Source of the DNA: an uncultured Eubacteriales bacterium
GTDB taxonomy: Bacteria; Bacillota; Clostridia; Christensenellales; Aristaeellaceae
Assembly: GCA_900553295.1 (NCBI GenBank)
Contig: USCR01000008.1
Span: forward strand, 1 to 35,278
Length of the DNA stretch: 35,278 bases
Direction of reading: 5' to 3'
Position numbers and translations under genes: made by a program. Positions 9,085-18,211 of the stretch are shown here, piece after piece; position 1 is the first letter of the stretch, and every line of letters starts with the position of its first letter. A model generated the notes under the pieces. That model saw only the letters and a list, made by a program, of their open reading frames with translations. It was not told the origin of the DNA and searched no databases.

Positions 9085-9993
9085 ATGGAATCGTATCTGT
9101 TCAGGGAGGTTGAAGCCGACGCCGATGCCCTGGTGGTAGAGGGGTATCACAAGCCAGGCAGTTTGACCCGGGCCAGCGGCGCATGGATTCATGCGGCGGG
9201 CAGCGCCATGCTGGAACCACGCACCTATCGCCTGGTGCCGCATCCTCAATGGGTGTGGCTGGCCGTGGAGGAAGGCGAGGTGGAGCTGGGCTGGCAGGAC
9301 TGCGTGCTGAACCTGAAACCGGAACAGACCTGTTTCCTCCCGGCAGGGGATGTGGCGGCACAGGTGAGCTGTACTGCCCAGGCACGCCTGGTGTGGATTG
9401 CCTTGGAAGGCCCGCTGGCACCCATGGTGGTGCGGAAAATGGGCGCGCTGCTGCACATGCCCCTGAAGCAGGGAGCGCTGCCCAGCCAGATGTATCTGGC
9501 CAAGCAGATTGTGCAGGTGATGGTGCGCCATGACGGTACCTCCGACGCCACCTACCAGTTGCAGCACTTGATGTATGGCATGCTGGCCAGTCATTGGGGG
9601 CAGCCTGTGGCCATGGATGCCATGCTTTCCCATGAGATTGCCAAGGTAGTGGATACCCTGCGGGCCAATAAATACAAGGATAATTTCTCCCTGGCGGAGA
9701 TGGCGGCGATTTCCCGCATGCCCATGGAAACCTTCCGCAAACGCTTTGTCAGCGAGGTAGGCATGCCGCCGCTGAGCTATGTGCTGCACTGCAAAATGGA
9801 GCGGGCCAAGGAGTTGCTACGGGAACAGGACTACACCGTCCGCCAGGCAGGCATTGAAGTGGGCATGCAGGACCCCTACCACTTCAGCAAGCAGTTTAAG
9901 AACATCGTGGGCATCAGCCCTTCCGCCTTTATGAAGCAGGCGGCGCAGCCCGCTGCCACCCTGCGGAGCAAGGACCCTTCCCGCAAGAAATAA
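9085..9993 (+). CDS. AraC-family transcriptional regulator
   Basis: The 302-residue protein has an N-terminal cupin-like sensing half (about 1-130, including PHPQWVWLAVEEGEVELGW and FLPAGDVAAQV) and a C-terminal double helix-turn-helix of the AraC/XylS type (about 195-285), seen in FSLAEMAAISRMPMETFRKR and QAGIEVGMQDPYHFSKQFK. Such proteins usually switch nearby sugar or stress genes on binding a small ligand; the ligand and targets are unknown here. ATG 9085 follows AAGGAGG (9072-9078). It lies alone between two terminators, so it is a single-gene unit. The pfl operon is the convergent neighbour; no sign shows that this protein controls it. Confidence 0.92.
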   Translation: MESYLFREVEADADALVVEGYHKPGSLTRASGAWIHAAGSAMLEPRTYRLVPHPQWVWLAVEEGEVELGWQDCVLNLKPEQTCFLPAGDVAAQVSCTAQARLVWIALEGPLAPMVVRKMGALLHMPLKQGALPSQMYLAKQIVQVMVRHDGTSDATYQLQHLMYGMLASHWGQPVAMDAMLSHEIAKVVDTLRANKYKDNFSLAEMAAISRMPMETFRKRFVSEVGMPPLSYVLHCKMERAKELLREQDYTVRQAGIEVGMQDPYHFSKQFKNIVGISPSAFMKQAAQPAATLRSKDPSRKK

Positions 9994-10017
9994 GCGAATG
10001 AAACGAAGAAAGCAAAC

Positions 10018-10057
10018 AAGGCCGTACCGTGGGCGTTTGGCCCCGCGGTACGGCCTT
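10018..10057. terminator. Hairpin between convergent araC-type gene and pflB
   Basis: AAGGCCGTACCG pairs with CGGTACGGCCTT, with an inner GC stem, in the gap between two convergent genes. Short T-rich stretches follow on both strands but neither is a long U-tract. Confidence 0.7.
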
Positions 10058-10077
10058 GCTTTATGATGGATGCAGGG

Positions 10078-12321
10078 TTAAATGGATTGATGGAAGGTGC
10101 GCTTGATAACCTCCAGCTGCTGTTCCCGGGACAGCCGGCTGAAGTTTACCGCGTAGCCGGATACGCGAATGGTTAACGTGGGGTACTGCTCCGGATGCTC
10201 CATGGCATCCATCAATACTTCGCGGTTGAGCACGTTCACGTTGAGATGGTGGGCACTCTTGGCAAAGTATCCGTCCAGAATGGCAACCAGGTTTGCCACG
10301 CGCTGCTCCTCGTCGCGGCCCAGGGCGGCGGGAACAATGGAGAAAGTATTGGAAATGCCGTCCTGGCAGACATTGCGGTAAGGGATCTTCGCCACAGAAT
10401 TCAGGGACGCCAGCGCACCGCGAATATCCCGGCCATGCATGGGATTGGCGCCCGGAGCCAGGGGCTCGCCACGCTTGCGTCCATCGGGCGTGGAGCCTGT
10501 CTTTTTCCCGTACATCACGTTGCTGGTGATGGTCAGCGCGGAGAGGGTGTGGATGCCCCGGCGATAGATGTCATGCTTCTTCAGCTCCGCGGAGAAATAG
10601 CTCACCAGCTCCACGGCAATGTCATCCACCAGGTCGTTGTCGTTACCATACTTGGGGAAGTCGCCCTCGGTAACAAAGTCCACCGCAATGCCGTCCTCGT
10701 TGCGGATGGGGCGCACCCTGGCAAACTTAATGGCGGAGAGCGAGTCCGCCGCCACGGACAGGCCTGCCACACCAAAGGCAGTCAGGCGCTCCACCTGCGT
10801 GTCATGCAGGGCCATTTGGCTGGCCTCATAGGCGTATTTGTCATGCATGTAATGGATGATGTTGATGGCATCCACATACAGCCCGGCCACGTAGCTGAGC
10901 ACCTTCTTATAGTTGCCCAGCACGGTGGGGTAGTCCAGGTATTCCCCCTGAAGCGTAGGAATATCGGGAATGACCTTGGTGCCCTTGATCTCGTCCACGC
11001 CGCCGTTGATGGCATAGAGCAGGCTCTTGGCCAGGTTGGCCCGCGCGCCAAAGAACTGCATCTGCTTGCCGATGGTCATGGCGGATACGCAGCAGGCGAT
11101 GCCATAGTCATCCCCGTAGATGGGCCGCATGATGTCATCATTCTCGTACTGAATGGAGTCGGTGGCGATGCTCATGCTGGCGCAGTAGCGCTTGAAGTTT
11201 TCCGGCAGGTCACGGCTCCACAGTACGGTGAGGTTTGGTTCGGGAGCGGTGCCCAGGTTGCGCAGGCAGTGCAGGAAGCGGAAGGAGGTGCGGGTCACCA
11301 TGGTGCGCCCATCCACACCCATGCCGCCAATGGACTCGGTGACCCAGGTGGGGTCGCCGCCGAAAAGCTCGTTGTACTCCGGGGTGCGCAGGTGACGCAC
11401 CAGACGCAATTTGATGACGAATTGGTCGATCAGCTCCTGGGCGCCCTGCTCGTCCAGCACGCCGCGGTCCAGATCCCGCTGGATATAAATATCCAGGAAG
11501 GTGGAGGTGCGGCCCAGGGAAGTGGCGGCGCCGTTATTTTCCTTGATGCCGGCCAGATAGCCCATGTACAGCCATTGCACAGCCTCCTGGGCATTGGCGG
11601 CGGGGCGGGAGATGTCCAGCCCATAGCGGGCAGCCATGCTCTTCATCTGCTCCAGGGCGCGGATCTGTTCGCTGACTTCCTCCCGAAGGCGGATGAGCTC
11701 ATCGGTCATGGGCCCGTCCAGCCGGTCCAGATCATCCTTCTTACACGCAATGAGGTAGTCCACGCCATACAGGGCCACCCGGCGGTAATCGCCGATGATG
11801 CGCCCGCGACCGTAGGCATCCGGCAGCCCGGTGAGCAGCCCCGCGCTGCGGGCGGCACGCACCCGTGCGGGATACGCATCAAACACCCCATCGTTGTGGG
11901 TTTTCCGGTAAGCGGAGAAATGCTTCTGGATTTCCGGGTTCAGCGTATAGCCGTATTGCTTCAGGGAGGACAGGGCCATGCGCATGCCGCCATACAGGTT
12001 TACGATGCGCTTGAGGGGAGCATCCGTCTGCAACCCCACAATCACCTCATTATCCCGGTCAATATACCCCGGCGCAAAATTATCAATGCCTGAGATGGCG
12101 TTGGTTTCCACGTCAATGATGCCCTTTTGCACTTCTTCCACAATCAGCGCACGGCATTTTTCCCAAACTTTTTCGGTGCGGGCAGTGGTTCCGGCCAGGA
12201 AGCTTTCGTCTCCGGTATAAGGGGTATAATTTTTCTGAATAAAGTTGCGCACATTGACCAGGTGCCGCCATTCGCCGCTTCGAAAGCCTTCCCAGGCGGG
12301 ATTTCCAGCAAGATCCATCAT
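10078..12321 (-). CDS. pflB: Formate C-acetyltransferase (pyruvate formate-lyase)
   Basis: This 747-residue glycyl-radical enzyme cleaves pyruvate with CoA to acetyl-CoA and formate during anaerobic fermentation. The paired active cysteines are Cys410-Cys411 in GIACCVSA, and the radical glycine is Gly722 in RVSGYAVNF near the C-terminus, as in true PFL rather than the diol dehydratase branch. Other family blocks are [30 protein letters not shown] and [17 protein letters not shown]. Start ATG 12321 overlaps the pflA stop as ATGA, with AGGAG (12332-12336) ten bases upstream. An ATG at 12327 is too close to that site. Extending further upstream would run through pflA. It needs PflA to make the radical, and both are in one operon. 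Confidence 0.97.
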   Translation of the reverse strand: MMDLAGNPAWEGFRSGEWRHLVNVRNFIQKNYTPYTGDESFLAGTTARTEKVWEKCRALIVEEVQKGIIDVETNAISGIDNFAPGYIDRDNEVIVGLQTDAPLKRIVNLYGGMRMALSSLKQYGYTLNPEIQKHFSAYRKTHNDGVFDAYPARVRAARSAGLLTGLPDAYGRGRIIGDYRRVALYGVDYLIACKKDDLDRLDGPMTDELIRLREEVSEQIRALEQMKSMAARYGLDISRPAANAQEAVQWLYMGYLAGIKENNGAATSLGRTSTFLDIYIQRDLDRGVLDEQGAQELIDQFVIKLRLVRHLRTPEYNELFGGDPTWVTESIGGMGVDGRTMVTRTSFRFLHCLRNLGTAPEPNLTVLWSRDLPENFKRYCASMSIATDSIQYENDDIMRPIYGDDYGIACCVSAMTIGKQMQFFGARANLAKSLLYAINGGVDEIKGTKVIPDIPTLQGEYLDYPTVLGNYKKVLSYVAGLYVDAINIIHYMHDKYAYEASQMALHDTQVERLTAFGVAGLSVAADSLSAIKFARVRPIRNEDGIAVDFVTEGDFPKYGNDNDLVDDIAVELVSYFSAELKKHDIYRRGIHTLSALTITSNVMYGKKTGSTPDGRKRGEPLAPGANPMHGRDIRGALASLNSVAKIPYRNVCQDGISNTFSIVPAALGRDEEQRVANLVAILDGYFAKSAHHLNVNVLNREVLMDAMEHPEQYPTLTIRVSGYAVNFSRLSREQQLEVIKRTFHQSI

Positions 12322-13046
12322 TTGCATTGCTCTCCTTTCATGCATTCGTCCATCAGCTGCTGACAGGCGCACCGCCGCTCTTCCGATAAGGCAGGCACGC
12401 CTTCCAGGGAATAGGTGAGCCCCATGGTATGGTATTTCTCCACCCCCAGCAGGTGATAGCCCAACAGCTCCACGCACTCCACCCGGGGCAAGGTGCGCAC
12501 ATAGCGGGCGAGGCCGCGAAGGTGCGTTTCACTGTCCGTGATTCCAGGCACCACCACATGCCGGACCCACATGGGAACATTCGCGCTGCGCACAGCGTCC
12601 ACAAAGCGAAGGGTTTCCGCCATGGGTTGGCCCGTAATCTCCAGGTAACCCTCCGGGGTGTAGTGCTTTACATCGTAAAGCACCAGGTCGGTGTACCGTA
12701 AAATGTCCGCGTATTCCCCATTGCCCACCCCCGCGGTATCCAGACAGGTGGAAATGCCCGCTTCCTTGCATAGACGCAGCGCTTCCGCAAGGAATTCCGG
12801 CTGCAACAAAGGCTCCCCGCCGGAGAAGGTGACGCCGCCGCCGCTCCGGACATAGTAGGGAAGAAAGCGCTTGAGCTGCTCTACCAAGGTGGCCGGGGCG
12901 ATGGTTTCACCGCCGGTTAACGTCCAGGTGTCCGGGTTATGACAATATCTGCACCGCAAGCGGCATCCTTGCATAAACACCACAGCCCGAATGCCCGGTC
13001 CATCTACCAGGCCCAGACTTTCCAAGGAATGAATCTTCCCTTCGAT
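12318..13046 (-). CDS. pflA: Pyruvate formate-lyase activating enzyme (radical SAM), apparent ATC start
   Basis: PflA uses S-adenosylmethionine and a [4Fe-4S] cluster to install the glycyl radical on PflB. The CX3CX2C cluster motif is [13 protein letters not shown] (Cys28, 32, 35 counting from ATC), followed by [14 protein letters not shown] and CLDTAGVG. The N-terminus [20 protein letters not shown] aligns with E. coli PflA, whose cluster starts at Cys29, so the protein must begin near 13046. No in-frame ATG, GTG or TTG exists there. An AAGGAG site lies ten bases before an ATC codon. The only upstream candidate, TTG 13133, lies before the leader hairpin. The gene precedes pflB, the reverse of the E. 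coli order, and overlaps it by four bases. Confidence 0.88.
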   Translation of the reverse strand: MEGKIHSLESLGLVDGPGIRAVVFMQGCRLRCRYCHNPDTWTLTGGETIAPATLVEQLKRFLPYYVRSGGGVTFSGGEPLLQPEFLAEALRLCKEAGISTCLDTAGVGNGEYADILRYTDLVLYDVKHYTPEGYLEITGQPMAETLRFVDAVRSANVPMWVRHVVVPGITDSETHLRGLARYVRTLPRVECVELLGYHLLGVEKYHTMGLTYSLEGVPALSEERRCACQQLMDECMKGEQCK

Positions 13047-13171
13047 GGCGTGGTCACTCCTTCCACATCGTGGTAAGGGACAAAAAAGCCGACAATCCGG
13101 GCTTTTTTGCCCAGACGGTCGGCTTTGTAGCAATCATACTCCATGTGGTCATTCCACGGTCCGTCAGTCAT
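13004..13171 (-). other. Possible leader ORF (55 codons) in the pfl leader
   Basis: An ATG at 13171, only about seven bases after the predicted transcript start, opens a 55-codon frame (MTDGPWNDHMEYDCYKADRL...). It reads through the leader hairpin and overlaps the first part of pflA in another frame, ending at TAG 13004. It has no ribosome site, and I do not recognise the product. It may be a leader peptide, a frameshift route into pflA, or chance. Confidence 0.25.
13082..13126 (-). terminator. Terminator/attenuator hairpin in the pfl leader
   Basis: On the minus strand AAAGCCGAC pairs with GTCGGCTTT, with an inner CTGGGC/GCCCGG stem and a following run of T. It lies between the predicted pfl promoter and pflA, so it can stop transcription before the operon. 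Confidence 0.75.
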
Positions 13172-13184
13172 ATGATCCGCAGCT

Positions 13185-13214
13185 ATTGTAGCAGGGGACA
13201 GCGGCTGTTGTCAA
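13185..13214 (-). promoter_or_regulatory. Promoter of the pflA-pflB operon
   Basis: On the minus strand TTGACA (13214-13209), 18 bases, TACAAT (13190-13185). The predicted start near 13178 gives a leader of about 130 bases that holds the terminator hairpin. Confidence 0.75.
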
Positions 13215-13310
13215 GGGGACAATGAGCCACGCGAAGAAAGTTTTTTGGGCAAGACGGACGTGAACGCGCGGGGCACGGAAAGGGTCACAATTCCGTGAGA
13301 GGAGCATAGT

Positions 13311-14588
13311 ATGGTAAAAAAGCTCTTGGCGGAAGGAAGGAATGAAGCGTTGCGTATGCGTAATTCATCCTGTTGTGGCTGCTGCCACGGCTGCCCCTAT
13401 TGCTGCGGCGCATGCATGCGATTCCTGCGTCCCGTCAGGTTTATTGAACGGACTGACACAACTGGACTTCCTGGCCCCACCGGTCCTACTGGCCCTACCG
13501 GCATGGGTGGTCCCACGGGCGCAACGGGCCCCAGAGGCTTGCCTGGTCCGGCGGGAGCAACAGGGCCCATGGGCCTTACGGGAGCGACGGGCCCCACAGG
13601 GGCCACCGGAGCAACGGGTCCCGCCGGGCAGAGCGGTGCGACTGGCCCCACCGGCAGTCCGGGCCTGAGCGGACCTGCGGGCGCAACAGGTCCCACGGGT
13701 GCCACAGGACCGACCGGTGCACCGGGCGGAAGCAGTGTGACGGGTCCCACGGGTGCTACGGGTCCGGCGGGAGCCACAGGCCCCACGGGAGCATCGGGCC
13801 CCAGGGGGGCAGCAGGTCCCACGGGGGCAACGGGCCCTTCAGGGGCGACGGGTCCCACTGGAGCAGCGGGCGTTACGGGGGCCACGGGGCCCAGGGGAGC
13901 AACAGGTCCCACAGGCCCCACGGGAGCAAACGGCGCCATGGGGGCGACGGGCCCCACCGGAGAGGCGGGACCTGCGGGAGCCACCGGGCCTGCGGGTGCT
14001 ACGGGACCGGCAGGTCCTACAGGCCCTACCGGTCCCACGGGAGCCACGGGGCCGGTGGGGGCAACAGGCGCCACCGGCCCTGCGGGCCTGATGGGTCTGG
14101 CGGGGGCAACGGGTCCCACCGGTCCGGCAGGTGAAACAGGACAGTCAGGCCCTACGGGTGCTACGGGCCCCACGGGAACTGTACCGGATGAATCCTTCGC
14201 ATCATTTATCAACACGCAGTATCCGCTGGTGAACGGCAACCCGATCATCATGTTTCCGGATATAACGGATACCACCGGAAACATTACTTCGCCCAGCGTT
14301 GACCGTGTGACGCTGGCACCGGGGTATTACTTGGTGTCGTACAGCGTATCCGGCATTTTTCGTACAGCCAGTTATATGCAGGTTACTCCGTCCTATAACG
14401 GGACGGCGCATTTGGAAACGGGCGTTTACTTTGCGACCAGCACCAATGGGTCCAGCGCGTGCGGATCAGCGCACTTTATCATCTACGCACCGTCCCAAAC
14501 GGATTTCTCGCTTACCTTTACCGGCTCCAGCAGCGCTACCGATGGCACGCTGACGCTAACATTTCTGAAACTGCGCAGGGATCAATAA
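13311..14588 (+). CDS. Collagen-like Gly-X-Thr repeat protein with Cys-rich head and C1q/BclA-like tail
   Basis: The 425-residue protein has three parts. Residues 1-51 are basic and very rich in cysteine ([18 protein letters not shown]), with no clear signal peptide. Residues about 52-290 are roughly 80 Gly-X-Y triplets, mostly GPT/GAT/GPA, with one break (GGSSVT). The last 135 residues (from [13 protein letters not shown]) look like the compact beta-sandwich trimer domain of BclA-type exosporium proteins. Such proteins form trimeric stalks on spore or cell surfaces; the spore role here is inferred. The start ATG is preceded by GAGAGGAG. No promoter was recognised in 13215-13300, which fits use of a sporulation sigma factor but does not show it. 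Confidence 0.9.
   Translation: MVKKLLAEGRNEALRMRNSSCCGCCHGCPYCCGACMRFLRPVRFIERTDTTGLPGPTGPTGPTGMGGPTGATGPRGLPGPAGATGPMGLTGATGPTGATGATGPAGQSGATGPTGSPGLSGPAGATGPTGATGPTGAPGGSSVTGPTGATGPAGATGPTGASGPRGAAGPTGATGPSGATGPTGAAGVTGATGPRGATGPTGPTGANGAMGATGPTGEAGPAGATGPAGATGPAGPTGPTGPTGATGPVGATGATGPAGLMGLAGATGPTGPAGETGQSGPTGATGPTGTVPDESFASFINTQYPLVNGNPIIMFPDITDTTGNITSPSVDRVTLAPGYYLVSYSVSGIFRTASYMQVTPSYNGTAHLETGVYFATSTNGSSACGSAHFIIYAPSQTDFSLTFTGSSSATDGTLTLTFLKLRRDQ
13464..14177 (+). repeat. Collagen-like triplet repeat tract (about 80 Gly-X-Y)
   Basis: A GC-rich tract of 9-base units coding GPT and GAT triplets. Such tracts change length by slippage and recombination, so the copy number may vary between strains or be misassembled. 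Confidence 0.9.
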
Positions 14589-14618
14589 ACGGATTGAGTG
14601 CCAGTGATGGGGGAAAGA

Positions 14619-14652
14619 AAAGGCCGGGAAGCCCTTACGCATCCCGGCCTTT
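14619..14652. terminator. Terminator hairpin between convergent collagen-like and GH31 genes
   Basis: AAAGGCCGGGA (14619-14629) pairs perfectly with TCCCGGCCTTT (14642-14652). T-rich sequence follows on the minus strand (CTTTCTTTCC), so it best serves the GH31 gene. Confidence 0.75.
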
Positions 14653-14685
14653 GAACAATGAGGCTTATCTATCGATAGAAATGAG

Positions 14686-17007
14686 TTAAGGATTTTCAGC
14701 GTCATGGCCGTCATAGGCAACGAGATATTCCTCCAGGCAGTCCGCCATACCGGGCGTGTGGCACACGGCGCGCAGCGAACCCAGGCAAGAGAAACTACGC
14801 CCCTGTTTCTTTATCAGCTGCCAGGCATTTTCCTTTTCGGAATTGTCACTTTGCATGTGGCTGAGCCGGGCATAGATCCGGGAAAGCCAAGTATCCTCGG
14901 CCAGGGCAGCATGCTCCAGCTGAACCTCCCAGCCCTGGGCCACTGGCGTTTGCAGGGTAAAGCAAAGCGCATTGCGGCTGGCGTCATAGGTCGTGGAAAT
15001 TCCCTCGCCCTGGTGGATTACAGCGGTGGGAGCAAAGCCGATGCATTCCACGTGCCAAGTGCGCTCCTCAGGCAGCAGGGAGAGATCGCCGCTGCTGTGA
15101 ACGCGCAGGGTTCCGTGCTGCCAATCCAGGCTGATGGCAGTACGCACGCTGGAACCGTTGAGGCTGATACCGTCGTCCTCGTACAGTTCATAGCTGCCAT
15201 CGGCGCCGGCAAAAATGCGCAGCGTCAAATGGCCGGGGAGCACGTCCGCACGCAGGTCATCCGCCAGGGGAACAATACCGCCGGCGGGAGCAAATACAGG
15301 ATACTCTTCCAGAGCCCGCCACAGCTTCATCATCCGCCCGCCGGTGTAGGGCTGCCCTGTGGCAAAGTCGAACCATAGCCCTTCGGGAAGCCACGCCGTG
15401 GTTTGCGCAAGCATCAATGTGCGGTCCATGGGCGTGGTAATGGGGCACACCATCAGCTGCGTGCCAAAGAAATATTGGTTGGGCACTTGATAGGCTTCCT
15501 GCCGGTCTGCGTAGCGGTAATACATGGGCCGGACCAGGGCCTCGCCCAGGCGGTGTGTCCGCTCCGCCGCGGTGTACAGGTATGGGATGAACCGGTGGCG
15601 CAGGCGCAGCAAATTGGTCATGATCTCCTCCGCTTCCCGGCCATAGCTCCAGGGCTCCTTGCTGGTGAAATCATTCTTGGTGGAATGCAGCCGAAGGATG
15701 GGGGAGAATACGCCTAGCTGGAGCCAGCGCACCGAGAGCTCATCACTGCGGATGCCGTGCATATGCCCGCCAATGTCATGACTCCACCAGGGATAGCCGA
15801 TATTGGTGGCCATGGCGGTAAATTGCGGCTGAAAATCCAGGGAAGCCCAGGAGATAACGGTGTCACCGGAGAAGCCCACCGGGTAGCGGTGGCTGCCGGG
15901 CCCGGCATAACGAGAAAGAATCAGGCTGCGCTGGCCGTTCCTGGCAGTATCGCGGTAATGGCGCGCATTGAGCACCCAGAGCGGGTCCAGCCCGGGAATG
16001 GCGCAGGCTGTCCCTTGCTGCCAGTCAATCCACCAGAAATCAACGCCTTCAGCTTCCAGCGGATGATGCAGGCATGTGAAGTAGGCCTGCATAAAGCGCT
16101 CATCCGTGGGATCAAAGTCGATGGCCAGCTTCTTGCCAGCGTCCCGGCCCATGGCCTGGCACATGTTGGCATAGGCTTCCTCATGAGGCTGCACACCATC
16201 GGCAGGGTGAAGGTTCAGCGTGACCTTCATCCCGCGGCGATGCAGATCCTTCAGGAAGCGGGCGGGGTCGGGGAACAATGCCTTGTTCCAGGTGTAGCCG
16301 GTCCAGCCGCTGCCATAGGGCACATGGGTCAGATGCCAGTCCATATCAATCACCGCCACGGCCAGCGGAATACCTTCCTGCTGAAAACGGTCCATGAGGT
16401 GCAGATAGCTCTCCTCCGTATACTCGTGGTACCGGCTCCACCAGTTGCCCAGGGCAAACCGGGGCAGCATGGGGGTATGGCCGGCAAGACGGTAGAAGTC
16501 CTGGAGGCAGGCGGTATAATCCCAGCCATAACCAAAGAAATAGAGATCCTGCTCTTCATATGCCCGTGGGAAGAAACGCCCGTCCTCTGTAAGCACCATG
16601 GACTGGCTGTCGTCCAGCACAGAAAATCCCATACGGGAAATGAGACCGGGTTCCACGGGAATGGCGCCATCGGCCCCGTCCAGGGTGCGGGCGGTGCCAC
16701 CCAGGGTTTCCTGCGGGTCTCCGTACCGCCATATGTTTTGGTTGCCCGTCATGCCTTTTTTGACGGTAATGCTCAAACCGCTGCGGGTAAAGGGGCCTTC
16801 ATGGTAAACAAGATGCAGATATTCGGTGTCCACTTCCAGCCCCCAGGCCGTTCGGTTTTGCTGGATTGCTACCGTGGCAAAGTCCCGGCAGCGGGCGCAG
16901 GTGGTAGGCTTGTCCTCAAAATGACCCTGCGGCTGATATTCCAAACGTACCAGGCGGTCCGTGAGGAAGGTCAGGCGATACGTGGTGCCCTGTAATACAG
17001 TACTCAT
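14686..17007 (-). CDS. Glycoside hydrolase family 31 (alpha-glucosidase/alpha-xylosidase type)
   Basis: The 773-residue protein has the GH31 plan: N-terminal beta domain, (beta/alpha)8 barrel, and C-terminal beta domains. The catalytic nucleophile is Asp328 in DFWWIDWQQG and the acid/base is Asp382 in YPVGFSGDT, both in family motifs. FALGNWWSRYHEYTEESYL and VIDMDWHLT are further barrel motifs. The enzyme removes terminal alpha-linked glucose or a related sugar. The exact substrate cannot be told, but the WIDWQQG form differs from the WxDMNE form of classical maltases. No signal peptide is seen, so it likely acts in the cytoplasm. Start ATG 17007 follows AAAGGAG by ten bases; the upstream in-frame extension has no family match. 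Confidence 0.9.
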   Translation of the reverse strand: MSTVLQGTTYRLTFLTDRLVRLEYQPQGHFEDKPTTCARCRDFATVAIQQNRTAWGLEVDTEYLHLVYHEGPFTRSGLSITVKKGMTGNQNIWRYGDPQETLGGTARTLDGADGAIPVEPGLISRMGFSVLDDSQSMVLTEDGRFFPRAYEEQDLYFFGYGWDYTACLQDFYRLAGHTPMLPRFALGNWWSRYHEYTEESYLHLMDRFQQEGIPLAVAVIDMDWHLTHVPYGSGWTGYTWNKALFPDPARFLKDLHRRGMKVTLNLHPADGVQPHEEAYANMCQAMGRDAGKKLAIDFDPTDERFMQAYFTCLHHPLEAEGVDFWWIDWQQGTACAIPGLDPLWVLNARHYRDTARNGQRSLILSRYAGPGSHRYPVGFSGDTVISWASLDFQPQFTAMATNIGYPWWSHDIGGHMHGIRSDELSVRWLQLGVFSPILRLHSTKNDFTSKEPWSYGREAEEIMTNLLRLRHRFIPYLYTAAERTHRLGEALVRPMYYRYADRQEAYQVPNQYFFGTQLMVCPITTPMDRTLMLAQTTAWLPEGLWFDFATGQPYTGGRMMKLWRALEEYPVFAPAGGIVPLADDLRADVLPGHLTLRIFAGADGSYELYEDDGISLNGSSVRTAISLDWQHGTLRVHSSGDLSLLPEERTWHVECIGFAPTAVIHQGEGISTTYDASRNALCFTLQTPVAQGWEVQLEHAALAEDTWLSRIYARLSHMQSDNSEKENAWQLIKKQGRSFSCLGSLRAVCHTPGMADCLEEYLVAYDGHDAENP

Positions 17008-17390
17008 GGAAGAAAAGCTCCTTTCGGTGGTGAGGGTTTGTCCGGTGGCCAGAACATGCCAAAGCGGCTGATCCACCGGCAAAAAGTTTGCATACGTAAG
17101 GGTGGTATTGACAATGTAATAATATGACAGATACCCGGTCTCGTCCTCCCTGTTTTTTGCCGGATACGTTTATTTTTGCGCATGATTGTGCCACAGCAGG
17201 ATGACCGTGCGTTGGAAAGGGCGGGCGCGCGCACGCTGCCTTTCTGTCAACCGGGGCAAGTACGGGCGCATACGGCAAAGCTGGTTGTGCGAGAAGGAAT
17301 TTTCTTTCGTGCCCCTTTACAGCGTGCCGATGCCTGTGCTAACTTAATACAGGAAAAGACGTAACACTGCCGGAAAGGAAGGAACGCTTT
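17008..17390. other. Intergenic region between divergent GH31 and thioesterase genes
   Basis: It must hold two divergent promoters, but none was convincing. An AT-rich stretch near 17108-17130 contains TTGACA and TGACA-like words on both strands and could be an operator. No gene was recognised. Confidence 0.4.
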
Positions 17391-17801
17391 ATGCCAACAC
17401 TGGAGGAGATCCGTGCGACTTTTGCTGCCGACCGATTTGCCACGGAGGCTGCCGGATGTGAGATCCGCCTGGCGGAGCCAGGCCATGCCATTTGCGCCAT
17501 GACGCTGCATCCCCATCATCTCAATGCCGCGGGTACGCCCCAGGGAGGTGCCATTTTTACCGTGGCGGACTTCGCCTTTGCCGTGGCTGTGAATGCTTTT
17601 GCCGAGCAGGTGACCGTATCCTTGCAGCATGGCATCACTTTCCTGGCACCGGCACGGGGCAAGGAAATTGTTGCGGAAGCGCGCTGCGTGCGGTCCGGAC
17701 GTTCCACCTGCTTTTATACGGTCACCATCAGCGATGAGCTGGGAACCGCTGTGGCCCACATGACCGTGAACGGATTTGTTACCCAGCAAAAGATGCGCTA
17801 A
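17391..17801 (+). CDS. PaaI-family hotdog thioesterase
   Basis: The 136-residue protein has the PaaI hotdog fold pattern: HLNAAGTPQGGAIFTVADFA, in which the Asn-Xaa-Xaa-Gly and the later Asp are the usual active-site region, followed by beta strands VSLQHGITFLAPARG. Members hydrolyse acyl-CoA or aryl-CoA esters. The aryl-acid gene cluster starts 440 bases downstream, so it could release free acid from dead-end CoA esters there; this is an inference from position. AAGGAAGGA lies just upstream of the ATG. Separate transcription from the following cluster is likely because two terminator-like hairpins intervene. Confidence 0.88.
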   Translation: MPTLEEIRATFAADRFATEAAGCEIRLAEPGHAICAMTLHPHHLNAAGTPQGGAIFTVADFAFAVAVNAFAEQVTVSLQHGITFLAPARGKEIVAEARCVRSGRSTCFYTVTISDELGTAVAHMTVNGFVTQQKMR

Positions 17802-17917
17802 TTTCAGCGCGTGGAAACAGTTGTCCGGCCCTATGGGCAGTCAAGGGAGGCGCGGCTGTTTCGACGCCTGTATCAACGCTTCCACAGTCCGAATTTTGTT
17901 TTTTTCGTTTTTTTGCA

Positions 17918-17946
17918 TTGACTTTAGTAGGTAATATTGATAAAGT
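17918..17946 (+). promoter_or_regulatory. Candidate promoter in front of the aryl-acid cluster leader
   Basis: TTGACT (17918-17923), 17 bases, TAAAGT (17941-17946). The -35 is good and the -10 is moderate. The next hairpin lies just downstream. Confidence 0.45.
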
Positions 17947-17960
17947 ACTGTAGAAAGCAC

Positions 17961-17998
17961 AAAACGGGGTAGCCGGCAGATCGCTTTCCCCCGTTTTT
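17961..17998 (+). terminator. First hairpin in the cluster leader
   Basis: AAAACGGGG (17961-17969) pairs with CCCCGTTTT (17989-17997) and is followed by T. It lies about 15 bases after the predicted transcript start. Confidence 0.6.
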
Positions 17999-18179
17999 CT
18001 GGCCTTCCAAATGGCCAGAGGGTGCGAGACGGCGCAGGTGCGGGGGAAAAATCCTTTCTGAGCGGTACCACAGCATACGTTTGCAGGCGGCAATGGAGCC
18101 CATAATAGCGTGCAGGGCAGCAACGGCTCTGCCAGGGCCATCGCCGGTGGCAAGCCGGGGTGACGCCAAGAAAAATTTT
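17999..18179 (+). ncRNA. Possible structured leader or small RNA between two hairpins
   Basis: About 180 bases of GC-rich sequence without a credible gene, ending at a strong terminator. Many short complementary words suggest RNA structure (for example GGCTCTGCC and GGCAAGCC blocks). I could not match it to a known riboswitch. On the minus strand GTGGTACCGC resembles the T-box core, but no other T-box part was found. Confidence 0.3.
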
Positions 18180-18211
18180 CATCCTCTGCTGCGGCAGAGG
18201 ATGCTTTTTTA
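18180..18211 (+). terminator. Strong terminator 30 bases before the acyl-CoA synthetase start
   Basis: CATCCTCTGC (18180-18189) pairs perfectly with GCAGAGGATG (18194-18203) around a four-base loop, followed by CTTTTTTATT. Its place in front of the cluster suggests attenuation or the end of a short RNA. Confidence 0.85.

Noticed and set aside
10195..12093. Long plus-strand frame antisense to pflB
   Set aside because: High GC bias leaves the opposite frame open; pflB homology explains the region.
13397..14284. Long minus-strand frame rich in GPVAPV
   Set aside because: It is the antisense shadow of the collagen-like repeat.
17101..17135. TTGACA with an AT-rich stretch as promoter for the thioesterase
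   Set aside because: No -10 at proper spacing, and it is about 280 bases from the gene.
18050..18090. GTGGTACCGC on the minus strand, like a T-box core
   Set aside because: No specifier stem, no antiterminator layout and no amino-acid gene downstream on that strand.
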